Source of the DNA: Apostichopus japonicus
Taxonomy: Eukaryota > Echinodermata > Holothuroidea > Aspidochirotida > Stichopodidae
Direction: 5' to 3'
Length of the DNA stretch: 64,000 nucleotides
Assembly (NCBI RefSeq): GCF_037975245.1
Contig: NC_092568.1
Location: 27,958,501-28,022,500 of the forward strand
The translations under genes were made by a program, and so were the position numbers. Position 1 is the first letter of the stretch; each line of letters opens with the position of its first letter. Shown here one piece after another: positions 1 through 12,946 of this stretch. Under the pieces are notes generated by a model. That model had not been told where the DNA came from and made no database searches. It saw only the letters and a list, made by a program, of their open reading frames with translations.

Positions 1-535
1 GCGAAAGTCAATCGAGCTACATCGTTGATGTTCTAATTCTTGGTTGTCTTTTCTTGAACTACGCCATCTATTATAGACCAGCCTGCGACTTGGAAATCAC
101 CGTTGTTATTATAGAAATCCCAGCCAGGTTATGCGTCATAAACACTTGCTTTACGTTGTATGCATTTCTTGTTGTATGCGCGTTCTTGTACTTATACTGC
201 ACATTGTAGCATAATAATTAATATAATGTGTTATGGGCTAGGCGCGGTATAAGTTGTCATTGTTGGCAGGAATCCCGTACTCAGTTAAAACGAGACAGTT
301 AGATGCATGTAACTTATTTCAGAGACAACATTCTAGTCGTAGGCATAACTTCTCGATCAAGTCAAGGTTAGACACTGGTTTACCGGTATCAAACGGATGA
401 CTCTGGTAACGGCTACAGCCAGCAGGCTACATATCCGTATCGACTGGGCCTGACGTTAGTCTACTGTAAGCTAGCAGTAGTACGTACCAGTAGCCTAAGC
501 TAGTCCTAACCTCTTCCCAGAAAGGGTCAAGCAAA

Positions 536-602
536 ATGGGGAATAAAACAAGCCAGCCATCGTCTCCTTCCACTCCTAGCGATGACGTTGTCAGTTCAAA
601 CG
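536..602 (+). CDS. Gene 1 exon 1: myristoylation-type N-terminus
   Basis: ATG at 536 encodes MGNKTSQPSSPSTPSDDVVSSN and ends with one extra G before a GTAATT donor (phase 1). Gly2 and Ser6 fit the N-myristoyltransferase pattern, so the protein is likely anchored to membranes. The same exon, with a changed start, is found at 61148-61226, and the 535 bp upstream are conserved there too. Confidence 0.65.
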
Positions 603-3600
603 GTAATTTAGATCAATTCGTTCATGTATTGCTTTAGAATGATAGACTAACACGAATAGGGTCTCAAATAAGCTATTGTAACTTTGTAAGTGTAACTGTA
701 ACTTAGTGTAAGGCTTCATGATCCTTGGGTCTCCAAACTAGTAGTAGTATAGGAGTAAACGCTAGTCATACAGAGAAACGGTAGATCCAACCTAGGCCTA
801 CAGGCCTGCATTAGGCAGCTTAAATATTTCATGGCGCTCTTGCTTATTTAACCCAATCATCGGTTCAATACAGTAAGTGTTGTATTCAGTGTTCGACTTA
901 TGGCCAAAAAATTGCATAGCAACAAATTTCGACAATTGCTATACAATATTTTTGTTGCATAGCAGTTCCCCAATATTGAATAGCAGTTTTGAAATTACCA
1001 CAAAACGGACCAAATGTTGGCGATCAATGTATTAACTAGAAAATGTTTGTTTATTATTATTATTTATACTAGTGTTGCTACGATAATCGTTTTCAATATC
1101 GGTATCGGCCGATATTTGCAATATCGGCAGCATATCGGTATCGGTAAAATTTTGCCTAATTGCCGATAACAGCAAACCGATATTGAACTTTTCTTTTTAA
1201 CAGCAGAGCTACCTCTACTTATTTATACTTGCAATGATTTGTTAATCTGCCCAAGACGATCCATTTCTTTAGCGTCAGTTAAACTCAGATTCATTTTCGA
1301 TTAATATCCATGGAAACCTGACTCTCCGTAACATCTAAAAACACGTCTACGGCGCGCGAATATAACCAATGACCTTAGTGAACCTTGGCCTACAAACAGC
1401 ATTAGTGCAGCATATATACACTGTACTAACCATTCATTTCCTCAAAGGCCTCCGTGAAAACCTTGAACATGATGCATACAGTAACTGCACAGTTCAGCAG
1501 TGTTGGAAAACCTTGTTCAATTTCCCGCGAACACACTGCCGATTTCCCGCCGGTGTTCGCCTGCCTAGCACGCGTAACGTGCGAGCATAAAGGCGTGGTG
1601 TCCAGGGGCACGTCTTAGGGCTATGGTGGGGTCATGGGGTAGAACCCCTCGTGGGGATCCTGGGGGAGAAAGCCCCCGAAAATTGTTGTCATTTTTTGCG
1701 ATGTCTGGCGATGAAAACATTCGCAGTTGAGGATGCAAAATACTGACAACTTTTTTTATTTAAATTGTCACGAAACTGATGAAAAGTTTAAACTGACAAG
1801 TTAAAGTAGCTATATTATGTTATAAAATGAAAAGAGATTTAATCTGTCTTTCAATCTTTAAAAAGTGCAACTTACAAAACTTCCGATATTATGAAACAAA
1901 CAACGTTCAGCAAAGCCCGTTTCTAGACTGCCTAACAATGAATAGCGTGCACTATGCGTACATTTTTACAACTGCAGTGTTTAACCCTGTACCCAACTAC
2001 TGTACCACGGTACATGTGCTGCGAATTTGCCCAGGTACCTTCCCAACAACTGTGAGCTCATCCCCTGTGTAACACCTGTTTGTTAACATTTTTTTGGCAC
2101 GTTGCCAGGGAACCTTTTAGTTACGTGAGATCCGTAACCGCCAAGGTGGTTAGGGTATTTGCTTTACACTTAACTATGGTAGGATATTATTTTTCAGGGT
2201 TTTTTTTCCCGCTATACGGTCAAGTGAATAAGTTGTGCATTGAGTATAAACTCAATAAATTATAACTTCTACATTGTGATCGACAGTTCGTAAGTTAAGG
2301 TTTGAGTGTTTGCTCCCAAATCTGACTAGGAATTTGTATCGCACAAATCGGCACAATGTGCGATGCTGATTTGGAAACGTCTCGCAAGTTTGTCGTTTTG
2401 GATCGCATTTTGCGATGCGATACCTGAAAAATCGAACACTGGTTGTATTGGTGGTTTTTACAGGTTCGTCGGTTACATAAATCGTACTGGTTAGGTAGCA
2501 AAGGTTCATTATATGCCTGATGTAACGCTTCTTCAGGCAACTATCGGTAGATATGGAATATGGCCAAACATTTGCCAGACATTGCATGTAGACCTTATGT
2601 ATAAAACTAATGAGTAGCCTAAATTATGCCTCAGAATGTACCAACAAACTGGGGAAGGACCCCATACCCCCCCCCCCCCCTTCATTACATTCGGCTTCAA
2701 CAATTTCGGGGTCATCCCTTCCAAGTGCTAACAAGTATGTTTATGACAAAATACTGTATATTGAAATTTCTTTGTCTTGTATACACTAATGTACACAAAG
2801 ATTGTATAATGCATCTTAACGATTGGCGCGATTTAACTGTTTAGATGGGTTACATAGTCGCACTGGCAAATACTCTACTCTGTAGCTTGAAGAGTCTCTC
2901 AGCTCACTGACTGTGGTCAGTTGAATGAGCAAGCACACCAAGCTTGTTCACCCAACGTTCATGTAAATAGCCACAACCATAATATACAATGTAGTATGTA
3001 ATAATTTCAAAATGTACTCTAGGTTACAGGTCTATTCAAAGTATGTATTGTATGTATTGTTATTTAGATGCTCCTGCAAGCAGGAACTCGCGAAAAAGCC
3101 ATCATTGGCTTATGAAAGGCTCCGCAAGATGACGTCAGTCGCTTAGATTCATATTTAACGTCCATGGTTATGAATTGTCAATTGTCAACAACTCTGTAGC
3201 TGGACGACATGTACATTAATCTTGGAGTGACTCGAACTCGGGACCTTACAGTATAATGATTGAAAGGCACTGGCGTTAACCACTGAGCTAAAACTCCAAA
3301 GTGAACACTAGTTTGGCCTAATTGTAGCTTGACTAAAGAAATTCAGTTTGGCTCTACATTATATAATGCTAAAAGTGTCAGAAGGATTCAAAAGTGTTTC
3401 CTGGAGGTTCTGACCCCTCCAAAGTACTTCCAGACAACAAGGTGATAGGCTTAACCTGTCGAAATAGGCTGGACCATTAATACGCATCTCATGATCTCGG
3501 GGTTGAAAGCAAAATGCTTTAGGGAGGAAGTTGACAAAATAACAGCCTACTGTGAGCTTACTGTACAGTATAGGGTTACTGTGCATACTGTAGCTCAGCA

Positions 3601-6600
3601 AGCATACTATGAGTAATCTGGTGTACATTTGTCGTAGGTGGTTGGATATTTTCATTTTCACCAGTTAAGAATATTTCAAATATAATGTCATGAACCCACA
3701 AGACACTTTGGGACATTGAACTAAAGACACTTTCATTGTTGCTACATATTTACATTATAAATGTTAATTCTTTGTTTTTAACTTTGGATATTGTAATATT
3801 ATTTTTATGTATTCTTTCTGGCATCCCAAAAGTGCAGCTAAAAGGTGTCCCAGGATTGTTGAATATTGTTAGGGACAATCCCGATTCCCAAGACTTGATG
3901 TTTTCAATTAATACTCTATATTCTGTGCACTCAACCATAATAAGCCATTTTATTGTTTCTGACCAGTTTGAGGGAGTGGTTGCTACATGAATGCATGATG
4001 AATATATGTTCCACAAATCAGTTGACACAGACTAATTTGGGGAAAACCTTTAATTTTTTGAGTCAGAGCACATGTGTACTTTCCCATGAAATGGTTTTAT
4101 TTTTTTCAAGTTACATAAATAATTAATTTTGACTGAAAGAGATTGATATATTGTGGAGCTCTTGTCTTGTACCTTTGTATAGGGATATTAAATCATTTTC
4201 AATTCATATGTCCCGTCTGAGCATAAAACATTTCGTTTAATAAGTTATATCTTAATCTTTGTATTGGAGCTCCAAGAACCATCTGTCCTCATAATTGTGA
4301 ACTGTATTTCCTTCAAAAGAACTGTAGTTAAGTCAGTCACTCATTTGAGCTAGTCCAATCTACTCTAGTTTACTTTTCAAAATTGAAAGAATTTCCTCCT
4401 GGTTGCATTTTACTTCTCAGGACTATTTTGCTATGCCCGTCATTGTCAAGAGTAGCAATAGCTATGAAGTTTCTTCAACGTGTAAGTAAATTGCAATTTT
4501 CAATTTCTTCCAGTTCAATACCAGTCAAGGTCATCGGTGGTGAGTAGCAGAGGACAATGCTCTCAATCGGGTTGTTACAATTATAAAGACCAAGGCAACT
4601 GTTTGGGATTTTGTGAACAGTGTTATAGACGGTACAAAAGGATCCTCTTTGATAAATCAGAAAGTCACGGCGCAGCAACTTCTAGCAGAAGCAGTCAAAG
4701 AGGCCTCCACCTTGAATCATCTAGCAAGCTTCCCTCACCAGGTATGGAATCTGAAGTATTCAACCAAAATATTTAGTTACTCTATAATTATGTTGAATTG
4801 AAGGATTGCCCATGTGTATCCGAAAGGGATTTCAACCGGTTTTCTAAGACAATGGGCATTAAATTCATGATAGATTGCATAACACTGGAAATATTTTCAA
4901 GTAAAACTATTGATGTCATCATAATAGCCAGTAGAAGTGAAAGTTATTTAAATAACAACATGGTCAGTGTTTTCAAGTGAGTCTCTTAATAACAGACTTG
5001 ATAGAAGGATAGTGGAAGAGGTTGGCAGATTTCTTCCGAGGTAGGAAATTTACTCTTAGAAAATCTGCACATTGTTTTGTTGTTCGCAACCTCATACAGT
5101 AATATCTGTAGATCTGCAGTAAGTCTTCTGAATGACAATTATTACAATTAAAACCAACACAGTGTTGGGACCGAGGTTTGCCTACTGTAGAGAGCACAGA
5201 TAGTGCTGTCGTATAATCCAATTAATTCATTTAAAGCCACAAATTGTCAGACCACAGTGCGTAACCGTTGTCTACTAAAAGTATTTTTCTGATGAAACTC
5301 TGCACAAACCGAAGCAGGATGGCAGAAATCACTCCAGATTGGTCCAAGTAATCAAACTAAATAATTCTTAATACCCTGGCTACCTGTAGGAATTAGGCCC
5401 GCTGTTTTTCTATTAGGCGCAAACCCTATCCTGGAAACTGACATAGAAAGAAATCCTAATTCTTGCCATAAAGTCATGTAAAGTGACTTTGGGAATTCGT
5501 CAAATATGTTTGCAGGGTTCACAGTTCACTCATATCCATAAAGTCGGATAGTGTCACTACCCTATCCCAGATAGTGTCACTGCCTTATACCAGGTATTAA
5601 ATGCTGCTTACTCCTTAGGAGGGAGAAGTCAACTTGGTGCTGATAAGGCAAAATGCTAACACAATTCTAATGTGTTTAGCGTGATTTCATCAAAGAGATG
5701 TAAGACATTGTCAGGAAAATTTATTTACAGTATCTATTTTCAAGAGGGGTTTTTCATTCATTAGATAAGGTTTGGTTCTGTAATGTTCTTTATTCAAAAT
5801 TAGGTTTACAAACAGGAAATGTTTCTGACAGTTTCTTCCATTCTTCTAAAAGAAACCAATTTCCTCAGGAACAAAATTGAACACCTATACAGAGCTGTGA
5901 GAAATTAATACATAAAGAGTTTGACTCTGTACCCCGAAGTTATTTGGACAGTTCATAAAGTACAATACCTCAATCAAATTGTGTCAGTCATATGATCAAT
6001 AGTTTTGAAAATGTTAATACATTGCACCCTGAACCATCTGCCAACAGAGAGCCATAGACTCAGCAGAGACTCATACAGCACTGGCCTGTACAGGACTGCA
6101 ACAACTACAGATCCTCTCAGCTCACACATCAGCTCACAAAGGCCTGCATATGACGGCATCAGTGCTAGATCAAGAACCACTGACACTTCTTACAGTAGAC
6201 CCACGTGTACCTCTTACACCAGAACCACCTTTACAATTTCTGCTCAACCCACTGGTACCCGTTCTTCTAGACCCACTGGTACCCCTTCTACCAGAACCAC
6301 TGTTAACCCTTCTGCTAGACCCACTGTTAACCCTCCTGCTAGACCCACTGTTACCCCTCCCACTAGACCCACTGGTACCCATTTGACTAGACACACTGGT
6401 ACCCCTTCTACCAGAACCACTGCTATCCCTTCTACTAGACCCGCTGGTACTCATTCGACTAGACCCACTGGTACCCCTTCTACCAGGACCACTGTTATCC
6501 CTTCTGCTAGACCCATTGGTACCCATTCGACTAAACCCACTTGTACACCTTCTACCAGAACCGCTGCCAGTTCTGCTCACACCAAAGCTGCTGCTTCGTC

Positions 6601-9600
6601 AAGTTCCTTGTACAACGGCGATACATCGTACAACTTATTCAGTAATGAGTACAAACCAACTCCAAGTGCAAGTTCTGCAGGTACTGCAAGTGGTGGATAT
6701 GGTTGTTCCAGCTGTGGGAGTGTTACATCTAGTGATAGCCAACACAATGTAATGTGCCAGCTGAACGCTTCCATGAGCAATCAGGACAATGCAGGTGCAA
6801 GACCCAAACAATACAAAGGTACCGTATTGAATTATATTCAAGGGTGATATAGTTAGAGTTTAAGCAAACAAGCAATACAAATGTATTGAAATATATTCAA
6901 AGGTAATATGGTCAAAGCAAACCCAGACAATGATCTGTAGCTTACATTATAGAGTTCTTTGTGATGGACAACTCTCCAAAATAGAAAACAATCATGTTTC
7001 ACATGTTTCATGCAAATATTTGAGTATTAATTGAAATGTCAGGGGCTACTATTTTGCCACTGTCTGATATCATATGCCCACTATTTGCAAAACCATCCCT
7101 AAACAATCTATCACAAAGAAGGCAAATTTTGAGATTATTTGAGATATTACCTGTTGACACCATAGTTGCTCCAAGTGTGACAACTAACAAGGGTCAAAGG
7201 TGTATAAGTCAGCCAACACAGTATCAAGTCTCAAAAAACTGTTTTGATCTCTTTGACTGAGTATGCACTGTTCAAGATTATTTCAGCACCTTCAGAAACT
7301 GACTGAAGTTGACCAATGATGTTGGAAGTTGAAAGGTACAAAGCCAGAAATTTTGAATTTTGACACTGAAAATAACCTGAATGTAATGATCATTGGGTAA
7401 TGGTCTCAAATGAGCTATTTTGTAGCTTTCTAATCCTTCCCTTCTCTATATTTAACTTTATAGTTTAGCAGACTTGTAGCATACAAAAAATGTTTTTCTA
7501 AATTAAATAATTGGGTTTTCTCTCTTTTCTTTGTTCTAATTCGTATATTTTTTGCCAGAATCCAAATATCTTTGTTCTCATTCAATATATGCTTTATTTT
7601 TTATATATTTTTCTGAACCTTGTATTGTTGACAGCAACCAACCAAGCCAAGCCAAAGCCCCTCATGGATGTTGTAGTGAAACCAAAGGAGTCCACTGCCA
7701 TTAACACATCTAGTGACACTATTTCAGCTTTACCAGGTAGTAAACCAAGTGAAACTTCTACAAAGCAATCATCAAAGAAAGGTAAGTAGGATTTGTCCAA
7801 CAAGAAGAATCCGTCTTTTTGATGAAACAAGACAAAACTTTATGCTTACCAGTGTCTAATATTGATGTCCACGAATAGTATAGTAAAGGCTTCATAATTG
7901 ACGTACCTTCAGATATTACTAGCAACGATACAGTGGGCAACCTAAACTTTTTGCAGTCACCCAGAGTTCAATATTTCATGACTTTGAATCCATTTCAGGT
8001 ATGTGCTGATCAAATTGTGTTTTTTTAAAGCTTTTAACATCCTCCCCTCAGCTTTGCACGTATTTTTGGCATTTGGAAATCTTACTCCCTAAGAATAACT
8101 AATATGATCCCACTACTCTCTGGGACCTGAACGTCTGAGCTTAGAGGCTCAGAGCATAGAAAACAGATCCAGAGTCAATTGATGTATACTAACAGTTAGC
8201 TTATCGACAAATGCGTCAAGTTAGGAGTATGAAAGAACTTGACACGGCAGACATTTTGTGGTCAAATTCTCCTCAATTGTACGGTGCATAAGTACAGAAC
8301 CTTAAATAATTTTAGTTCATTATATTTCTGAGGAACTACGCATATGAAAAACACATACAGTTGAGTGATTTGGATTTTTCCTTGATAGACATCGTTGATC
8401 AATCCTCAAGTGCGTCAATGATGAGCCCACCATGCTATAAATGAGAAGGCCGGGAGTTAGCTAAGGCAGGGTTAAAAAATGTGAAAAGTGTTTGTCAACA
8501 AGGTAAAAAAAGGTGATTAAAATGCACCTGTGTTGCTTGTTGCACTTTTCATGACAGAATAATACCAGTTACTCTAATTTTCAATATGTCCTACCTTATA
8601 GTTTCCATCAATACTTAGGCATCTTCTGAGAATGATAAAGCGTTTGGGTATTGAGCGCCGACATTGCTTTTGAATATTAATTATGTTCTGATCGTAGTGT
8701 TACTCTTATCAAGTAATGTGTGCTTGGTGTTTTTCTATCATTTAACATGTGTTCAATGTGTGCCTATAAATGTAGCCTGCTGAGTACACACAAGTAATTC
8801 AAACTGCATATTTGATAACTTATGTCAGAGGAGAGGGTGGAGAATTACAAACTGTACAGCAACAGGTTCAAAGTCCACCTTCATATATCTTTGGACAACC
8901 TAAAGTGGTGTGTAAAAACTACACTAACAGGTCACCGTTTCCATTGAATTGATTAATTTTGTTTGAATATATCCAAAGAGGTCGTGAAGTGATGATAACG
9001 GTGATGCAAAATATGAATGCTCATCAGGACAATAGTTTAATTATTGCAGGTACTCTAGTTTTAAATACACTTAACAACCACCTCCTCCCATAAAATGTAC
9101 TCATTGTAATGATTTCATCAAAACTGAATTCGATGGTCGTGGAATACTTTATTTGATGTTGGATAAGAAATATTATACAAAGTAGACAAATTTATAAAAC
9201 CCCTTGTAAACAGGTTGTCCCCTTTTTGTTCATATGCACACTACATTAATATCTTAAACTATCTTCAGTATTGTACATGTTAAGAAGCCTAAACAGCTAC
9301 TTCCCAAAAATGTAAATCAATAATTTTGCTGAAAGTAGAAACACTTCAGTACTGTTGCAAATATTACATAAGCAATCTTTTAGGGAATAGAAATTGCTAA
9401 GGAAGGTAGCAGAAAAGCTTGCTTTCTCTGTGCGTTATCAAATTAGTTTCTTATTATTCACATTAAAACTTTTATGTGGATTACTTCTTTCATAGAATGT
9501 TATAGTTAGACTAGGACTATTATTTGATAGGCAAACAGATGCATGAACAATAACAGAAAGACACTCTTTGAAATGGAAACAATCGTTATTTCCATGTGCA

Positions 9601-11286
9601 AATATGGTGGTAGTAAATCTTATTTGTTGATTTCTTTTATATCTTATCTGTAACTCTAACTTATATTTTGTATATGTACATTCATCTGCAGACTCCCAAG
9701 GAGTGCTTGTGAAAACCATGAGAGATAACCTGCTATGCCCCATTTGTCTTGACCTGCTGGAAAATGCAAAAACACTTCCATGTCAACATGTGGTCTGCAA
9801 AACATGCCTAGAACAATGGGTGGCAATGAAAGGTGAGCTGAGATGCCCCACCTGTAATACCAGACAACAGGAGCCATTTGGTGGAGTCAATGGGTTACCT
9901 TCTAACTTTATGTTGAACACTCTGGCAGCAGAGATAAGGAAACTAGACACACAGGATGAAACAGAGACAGGTATATTTGAGGAAGAGGAGGAAGAGGAAG
10001 AGGAGGACAAGGAGGATGAGAAGGAATCAGAGTCTGGCACCCCTCTAGCAGCAGCTTTGTCTCCTACAAATTCATGTGTAGATTTAAGTTCCGGTTACAC
10101 CAGCTGGCAGAGTATTCCTGTGGCTGAGACAAGTTTCTTGGAAATACTGGGGAAGCAATTCAAGCTGAAGGGATCCACTGTAAAGCTTAAGCTGCAGTTT
10201 TGTGATGTAGAGGGCCAACCTATTCGAGGCAAATCCAGAGATGGTATTACAGCTTTTGTTGTACATCCAGACAAAGAGAGAATTCCGATTCTAGACGTAG
10301 CCTTCAGGAAGAGGAGTGGAGATTTCACAGTCAGTTTTGCAGCAGAGCAGATAGGAATACATTTAGTTGAGGTAACCCTGAACGGAGTGTCAGTTGTTGG
10401 ATCCCCATCAAAAATTGTGGTACGACCAAACGGGATTATGGATCGCACACTGAGCCCCACTTTGCATGCACCCAAGGGAATTTTGGCCACACCTGATGAA
10501 ATTTATGTCACAGACGAAAGTGACAAGGTCTATGTACAAACAGATTGGCAGGGTGATTGGGATGGTTTTGGCATGCACAAACCACCCCACAAAGAGTGTA
10601 CACAGATATCACCCTTTGGTATCGCAAAATACAATGATAAGCTCTTCATCACAGATAGCTGCACAAGTTGCGTCTATGTTTATGTTCACATGGCATGCAC
10701 AAACAACTTTGGTAAACGAGTAATGGAGCAACCAACTGGGATAGCAGTGAGTAAAGATGGAACAATCTACGTTGCAGACTGTGCATCAAATACTATTGAC
10801 GTATTTAGGCACAATTATTCCCACATACGAAGCATTGATGTCAAGGGGAATGGTTCCCTCACACATCTTGCTGTTAACCAATCAGAGGATAGATGTATAG
10901 TGGCAGACGACAAGACCAACGTTATCAAGATCATCGATCTTAACAGGGATAGGATGGTCAAATCCATCAAGACAAGGATCAATCAAGCACCAGCAACTCC
11001 TTTTGGTGTTGCATTGGATGATGAGGACAACATATATGTATCAGTGACTTTTGACCCATCAAAGTTGAACAAAAGAAATGAGACAGCTAGAAATGTCAGG
11101 CGAAAAGGAGCTGTCGTAACGTATAATTCGGATGGTTATTTCCTAGGTACGATCGGCGAAAAAGAATTGATAAATCCCCGTGGTATTTGCTTTATCAATG
11201 ATGATGACGATTCACCTCAACTCTTGGTTGTTGAAGGTGGTGATTGTGCATCACAGTCTGGGTGTATAAAAGTATTCAGACTGTAA
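536..11286 (+). CDS. Gene 1: A20 finger-RING-filamin-NHL protein (intact, 5 exons)
   Basis: Exons 536-602, 4514-4741, 6003-6818, 7635-7781 and 9692-11286 join through phase-1 GT/AG introns into 951 codons including the stop. Predicted order in the 950-residue product: MGNKTS start (N-myristoylation type), A20 zinc finger (Cys38, 43, 56, 59), Thr/Pro octapeptide repeats (about 110-290), Ser-rich linker, C3HC4 RING (435-474), acidic run (515-535), filamin/Ig-like domain (about 578-666) and NHL propeller (about 678-950). RING plus NHL proteins of the TRIM2/3/71 group are E3 ubiquitin ligases, and A20 fingers in other proteins bind ubiquitin. No B-box or coiled coil is seen, so it is not a canonical TRIM. 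Membrane attachment and signalling role are inference. The exon chain was joined by eye; a separate short gene at the 5' end is the main alternative. Confidence 0.75.
603..4513 (+). other. Intron 1 of gene 1
   Basis: No coding segment recognised. It contains a TATCGG-rich inverted-repeat block (about 1070-1200) that looks like a short hAT-type repeat, a C-rich tract at about 2669-2681 and a SINE (3040-3297, minus). The part 3640-4320 is repeated in the corresponding intron of gene 5 (61820-62340 and 63540-63670), so the open frames at 3736-3990 and 3750-4028 are duplicated intron, not genes. Confidence 0.5.
3040..3297 (-). repeat. tRNA-derived SINE with CATA tail
   Basis: On the minus strand, 3297-3222 looks like a tRNA: near-paired acceptor ends (TGGAGT/ACTCCA), an A-box-like TAGCTCAGTGG and a B box GAGTTCGAGTC. 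The anticodon loop is too long for a working tRNA. A body follows with GCGAGTTCCTGCTTGC and an imperfect CATA tail near 3065-3035. The body recurs on the plus strand at 53050-53178. Confidence 0.6.
4514..4741 (+). CDS. Gene 1 exon 2: single A20-type zinc finger
   Basis: A TTTCTTCCAG acceptor precedes 4514 and a GTATGG donor follows 4741; both ends are phase 1. The exon gives residues 23-98. Cys38-x4-Cys43-x12-Cys56-x2-Cys59 followed by Tyr matches the A20 zinc finger spacing, and the N-Y-K/E-D core is shared with the second finger of genes 2-4. The rest is Ser-rich and shows no fold. Genes 2-4 carry two separate finger exons at this place. Confidence 0.75.
6003..6818 (+). CDS. Gene 1 exon 3: Thr/Pro octapeptide repeat linker
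   Basis: The acceptor is the AG at 6001-6002: an in-frame TGA at 5993 rules out earlier sites, and this choice keeps phase 1. The exon encodes about 16 copies of an eight-residue unit close to RPTGTPST (24-bp DNA unit), then a Ser/Gly-rich tail ending GARPKQYK before a GTACCG donor. The composition resembles mucin-like linkers, but the neighbouring domains are cytosolic, so an extended or phosphorylated spacer is more likely than O-glycosylation. Gene 2 has about 10 units and gene 3 about 13. Confidence 0.7.
7635..7781 (+). CDS. Gene 1 exon 4: Lys/Ser/Thr-rich linker
   Basis: A TTGTTGACAG acceptor and a perfect GTAAGT donor flank 49 codons (ATNQAKPKPLMDVVV and onward) rich in Lys, Ser and Thr. 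Both ends are phase 1. The exon and both splice sites are nearly unchanged in genes 2 and 3 (20528-20674, 37171-37317), which supports it as coding. No domain is recognised; it links the repeat region to the RING. Confidence 0.65.
9692..11286 (+). CDS. Gene 1 exon 5: RING-filamin-NHL
   Basis: A CTGCAG acceptor ends at 9691. The exon opens with DSQGVLVKTM and is open to the TAA at 11284-11286. It holds a C3HC4 RING with exact spacing C-x2-C-x11-C-x1-H-x2-C-x2-C-x12-C-x2-C, a run of 9 Glu in an acidic stretch, a filamin-type Ig domain ending in the typical GSP-x-x-IVV strand, and about six NHL-like blades (PxGIA...IYVADxxSNxI pattern). The TRIM71/TRIM2/TRIM3 families have the same filamin-NHL pair. 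A poly(A) signal follows at 11365. Confidence 0.9.
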
Positions 11287-11364
11287 TAAAAACTTAAGCT
11301 GTCTTCCTAAAAACTGAACACTGTAAAATTAACATTAAATGATATGGGATGACTACATATTGTA

Positions 11365-11370
11365 AATAAA
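11365..11370 (+). promoter_or_regulatory. Poly(A) signal of gene 1
   Basis: AATAAA lies 79 bp after the stop codon; another AATAAA overlaps the stop itself. The same signal is kept in gene 2 (23977-23982) and changed to AATAAT in pseudogene 3 (40615-40620). Confidence 0.5.
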
Positions 11371-12656
11371 ATCTATTGAAAATAGCAACATGAATTACCT
11401 TTCATTATCCTAAACGAAATACAATTTCATATATAACGGTGCCATATATATATATTTCCAGTACATGTGTGGAAAAAGAAAATTGAAAGGCAGTAATTGT
11501 ACACTTGGATCAATCATTAATTTCTCTTAGACATAGAAAAGGTTGTTTTTGATTGGGTCAAGAGGCATTGTACAACTTCAGCAGTAGATTATTCCCCTAA
11601 TATTTACTCGTCTTTATTGAGGGAAAATCCGTACTTGAAGTTATTCTCCAAAAGGGCACTCACTCTCGAATACAGAGAAACGTGGATGCTGAAATAAAGT
11701 CATAGCAATATATGTAAATCTACTCAAAGTTATATGATTTGTTAACATTTTGGTCATTCTTTTATAGCTTAGTTTCGGTTCCTGTGAGTCAAAGATTCAA
11801 TGAAATAATGTGGTTTGAGCAAAGCTCACCTACAGCTTGGGTACTTTTGTTTTTCTTGCCAACGTTTGCTGTGTATTCCTTGTTCAGCAGCTGATGATAT
11901 GATATAATGATATGAAAATCCACTTTTCTGTTTTTTCTTCCTGACGGATGTGCAATGGGAGTAAGATCTTTAAAGGCAAAGAAGCTAGATTTTACGTAGA
12001 GTGTACCACAATACTGTGGCTCATGCAAAGTAACAGAAGATAAAATAAACTTCCTGGTAATATAATATGTTTAATACTCTAGTTCAACGAAATCATATCA
12101 GGGATGATAGAATTGTGCAAAATCTCCGAAGGTTTGCTCAATTCAAAGATAAAGTATCACACTATACTGCCTGGGAGCTAAAAGTTTCCATTTTAGATTA
12201 AATGGTTTATAATTTACTCCGTCTATTAAGAACCAGAAGCGTTTGCGACCACAAAAATCCTTGAGGTAAATTAAGGAATATCCAATTATATTTGAAATAT
12301 CTATGTCTCGCTAAGATGGACACACCGGTGCGTTAGAACCCGACACCAAATTATGCCTTTAGGCAGCTGATTGTGTTTCTAGCGTACCATTTCCCGTCAC
12401 ATAAAGTGAGTCAACACAGACTACCGTTAGCTTCCTGTATTAGTGTAAATATTATATACTCAATCTAGAAATATAATTAAATATGAGCTGAAGACAATGG
12501 ACTAGCATAATTTACATAAAACATTCTGGGCTAGTAGGTATAGTGTAATTGAGTGATCAATTTTCTTTGCTGATTACCGTTTTGGTGAGAGAGAGAGGAG
12601 GAGGAGAGGGGAGTGGGGATGGGTTAATGTGGTTAGGTAAGGCAAGAATACCTGTT

Positions 12657-12946
12657 TCATAACATTGATATGAAAATTAAAATGTAATCTGACTCAAGGT
12701 TTGGTGTGTCAATGCAGTGCCAAAGATTCAGGTGGTTACAAGTCTTCTCCCTTGTGTCCACTGATCCATCTATCCTTCTCTTTCGTTGAGCTGTCATTTT
12801 CTCATTCTCGTCATATAAATCCAATGAAACATCATCATTAATGATTGCCAAATATTGTTCATGTCCTTTTGAAACATGTGTCTTTTGCTCATTCATTTCT
12901 GATTTATTGTCATATTTACCCCACTGGTAGATAAATGTCCGCGAAG
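12657..12946 (-). CDS. Possible terminal exon on the opposite strand
   Basis: A minus-strand frame runs from a possible acceptor (TTTCAACTATAG before 12946) to a stop at 12657, coding a polar peptide with GHEQYLAIINDDVSLDLYDE. In the flank of gene 2 (25045-25457) the same frame is open, with a 7-residue insertion that keeps frame, while an upstream stop lies just outside the proposed exon. In gene 3's flank the frame is broken. No family is recognised, and chance openness of duplicated AT-rich DNA is a real alternative. Confidence 0.25.

Noticed and set aside
3222-3297. tRNA gene on the minus strand
   Set aside because: Anticodon loop is too long and a SINE body and tail are attached.
3736-4028. 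Overlapping open frames on both strands in intron 1 of gene 1
   Set aside because: The region is duplicated in gene 5, but the frames are not kept there; no family resemblance.
6150-6752. Several open frames on both strands inside the repeat exon
   Set aside because: They follow from a 24-bp unit that lacks stops in other frames; only the frame joined by phase-1 splice sites and conserved in genes 1 and 2 is supported.
8829-8921. Possible extra exon (LQTVQQQVQSPPSYIFGQPK) before the RING exon of gene 1
   Set aside because: The segment is kept in genes 2 and 3, but gene 2 lacks a matching acceptor, gene 3 has a one-base shift, and the donor needed for phase 1 is poor. Including it is not required for an open gene.
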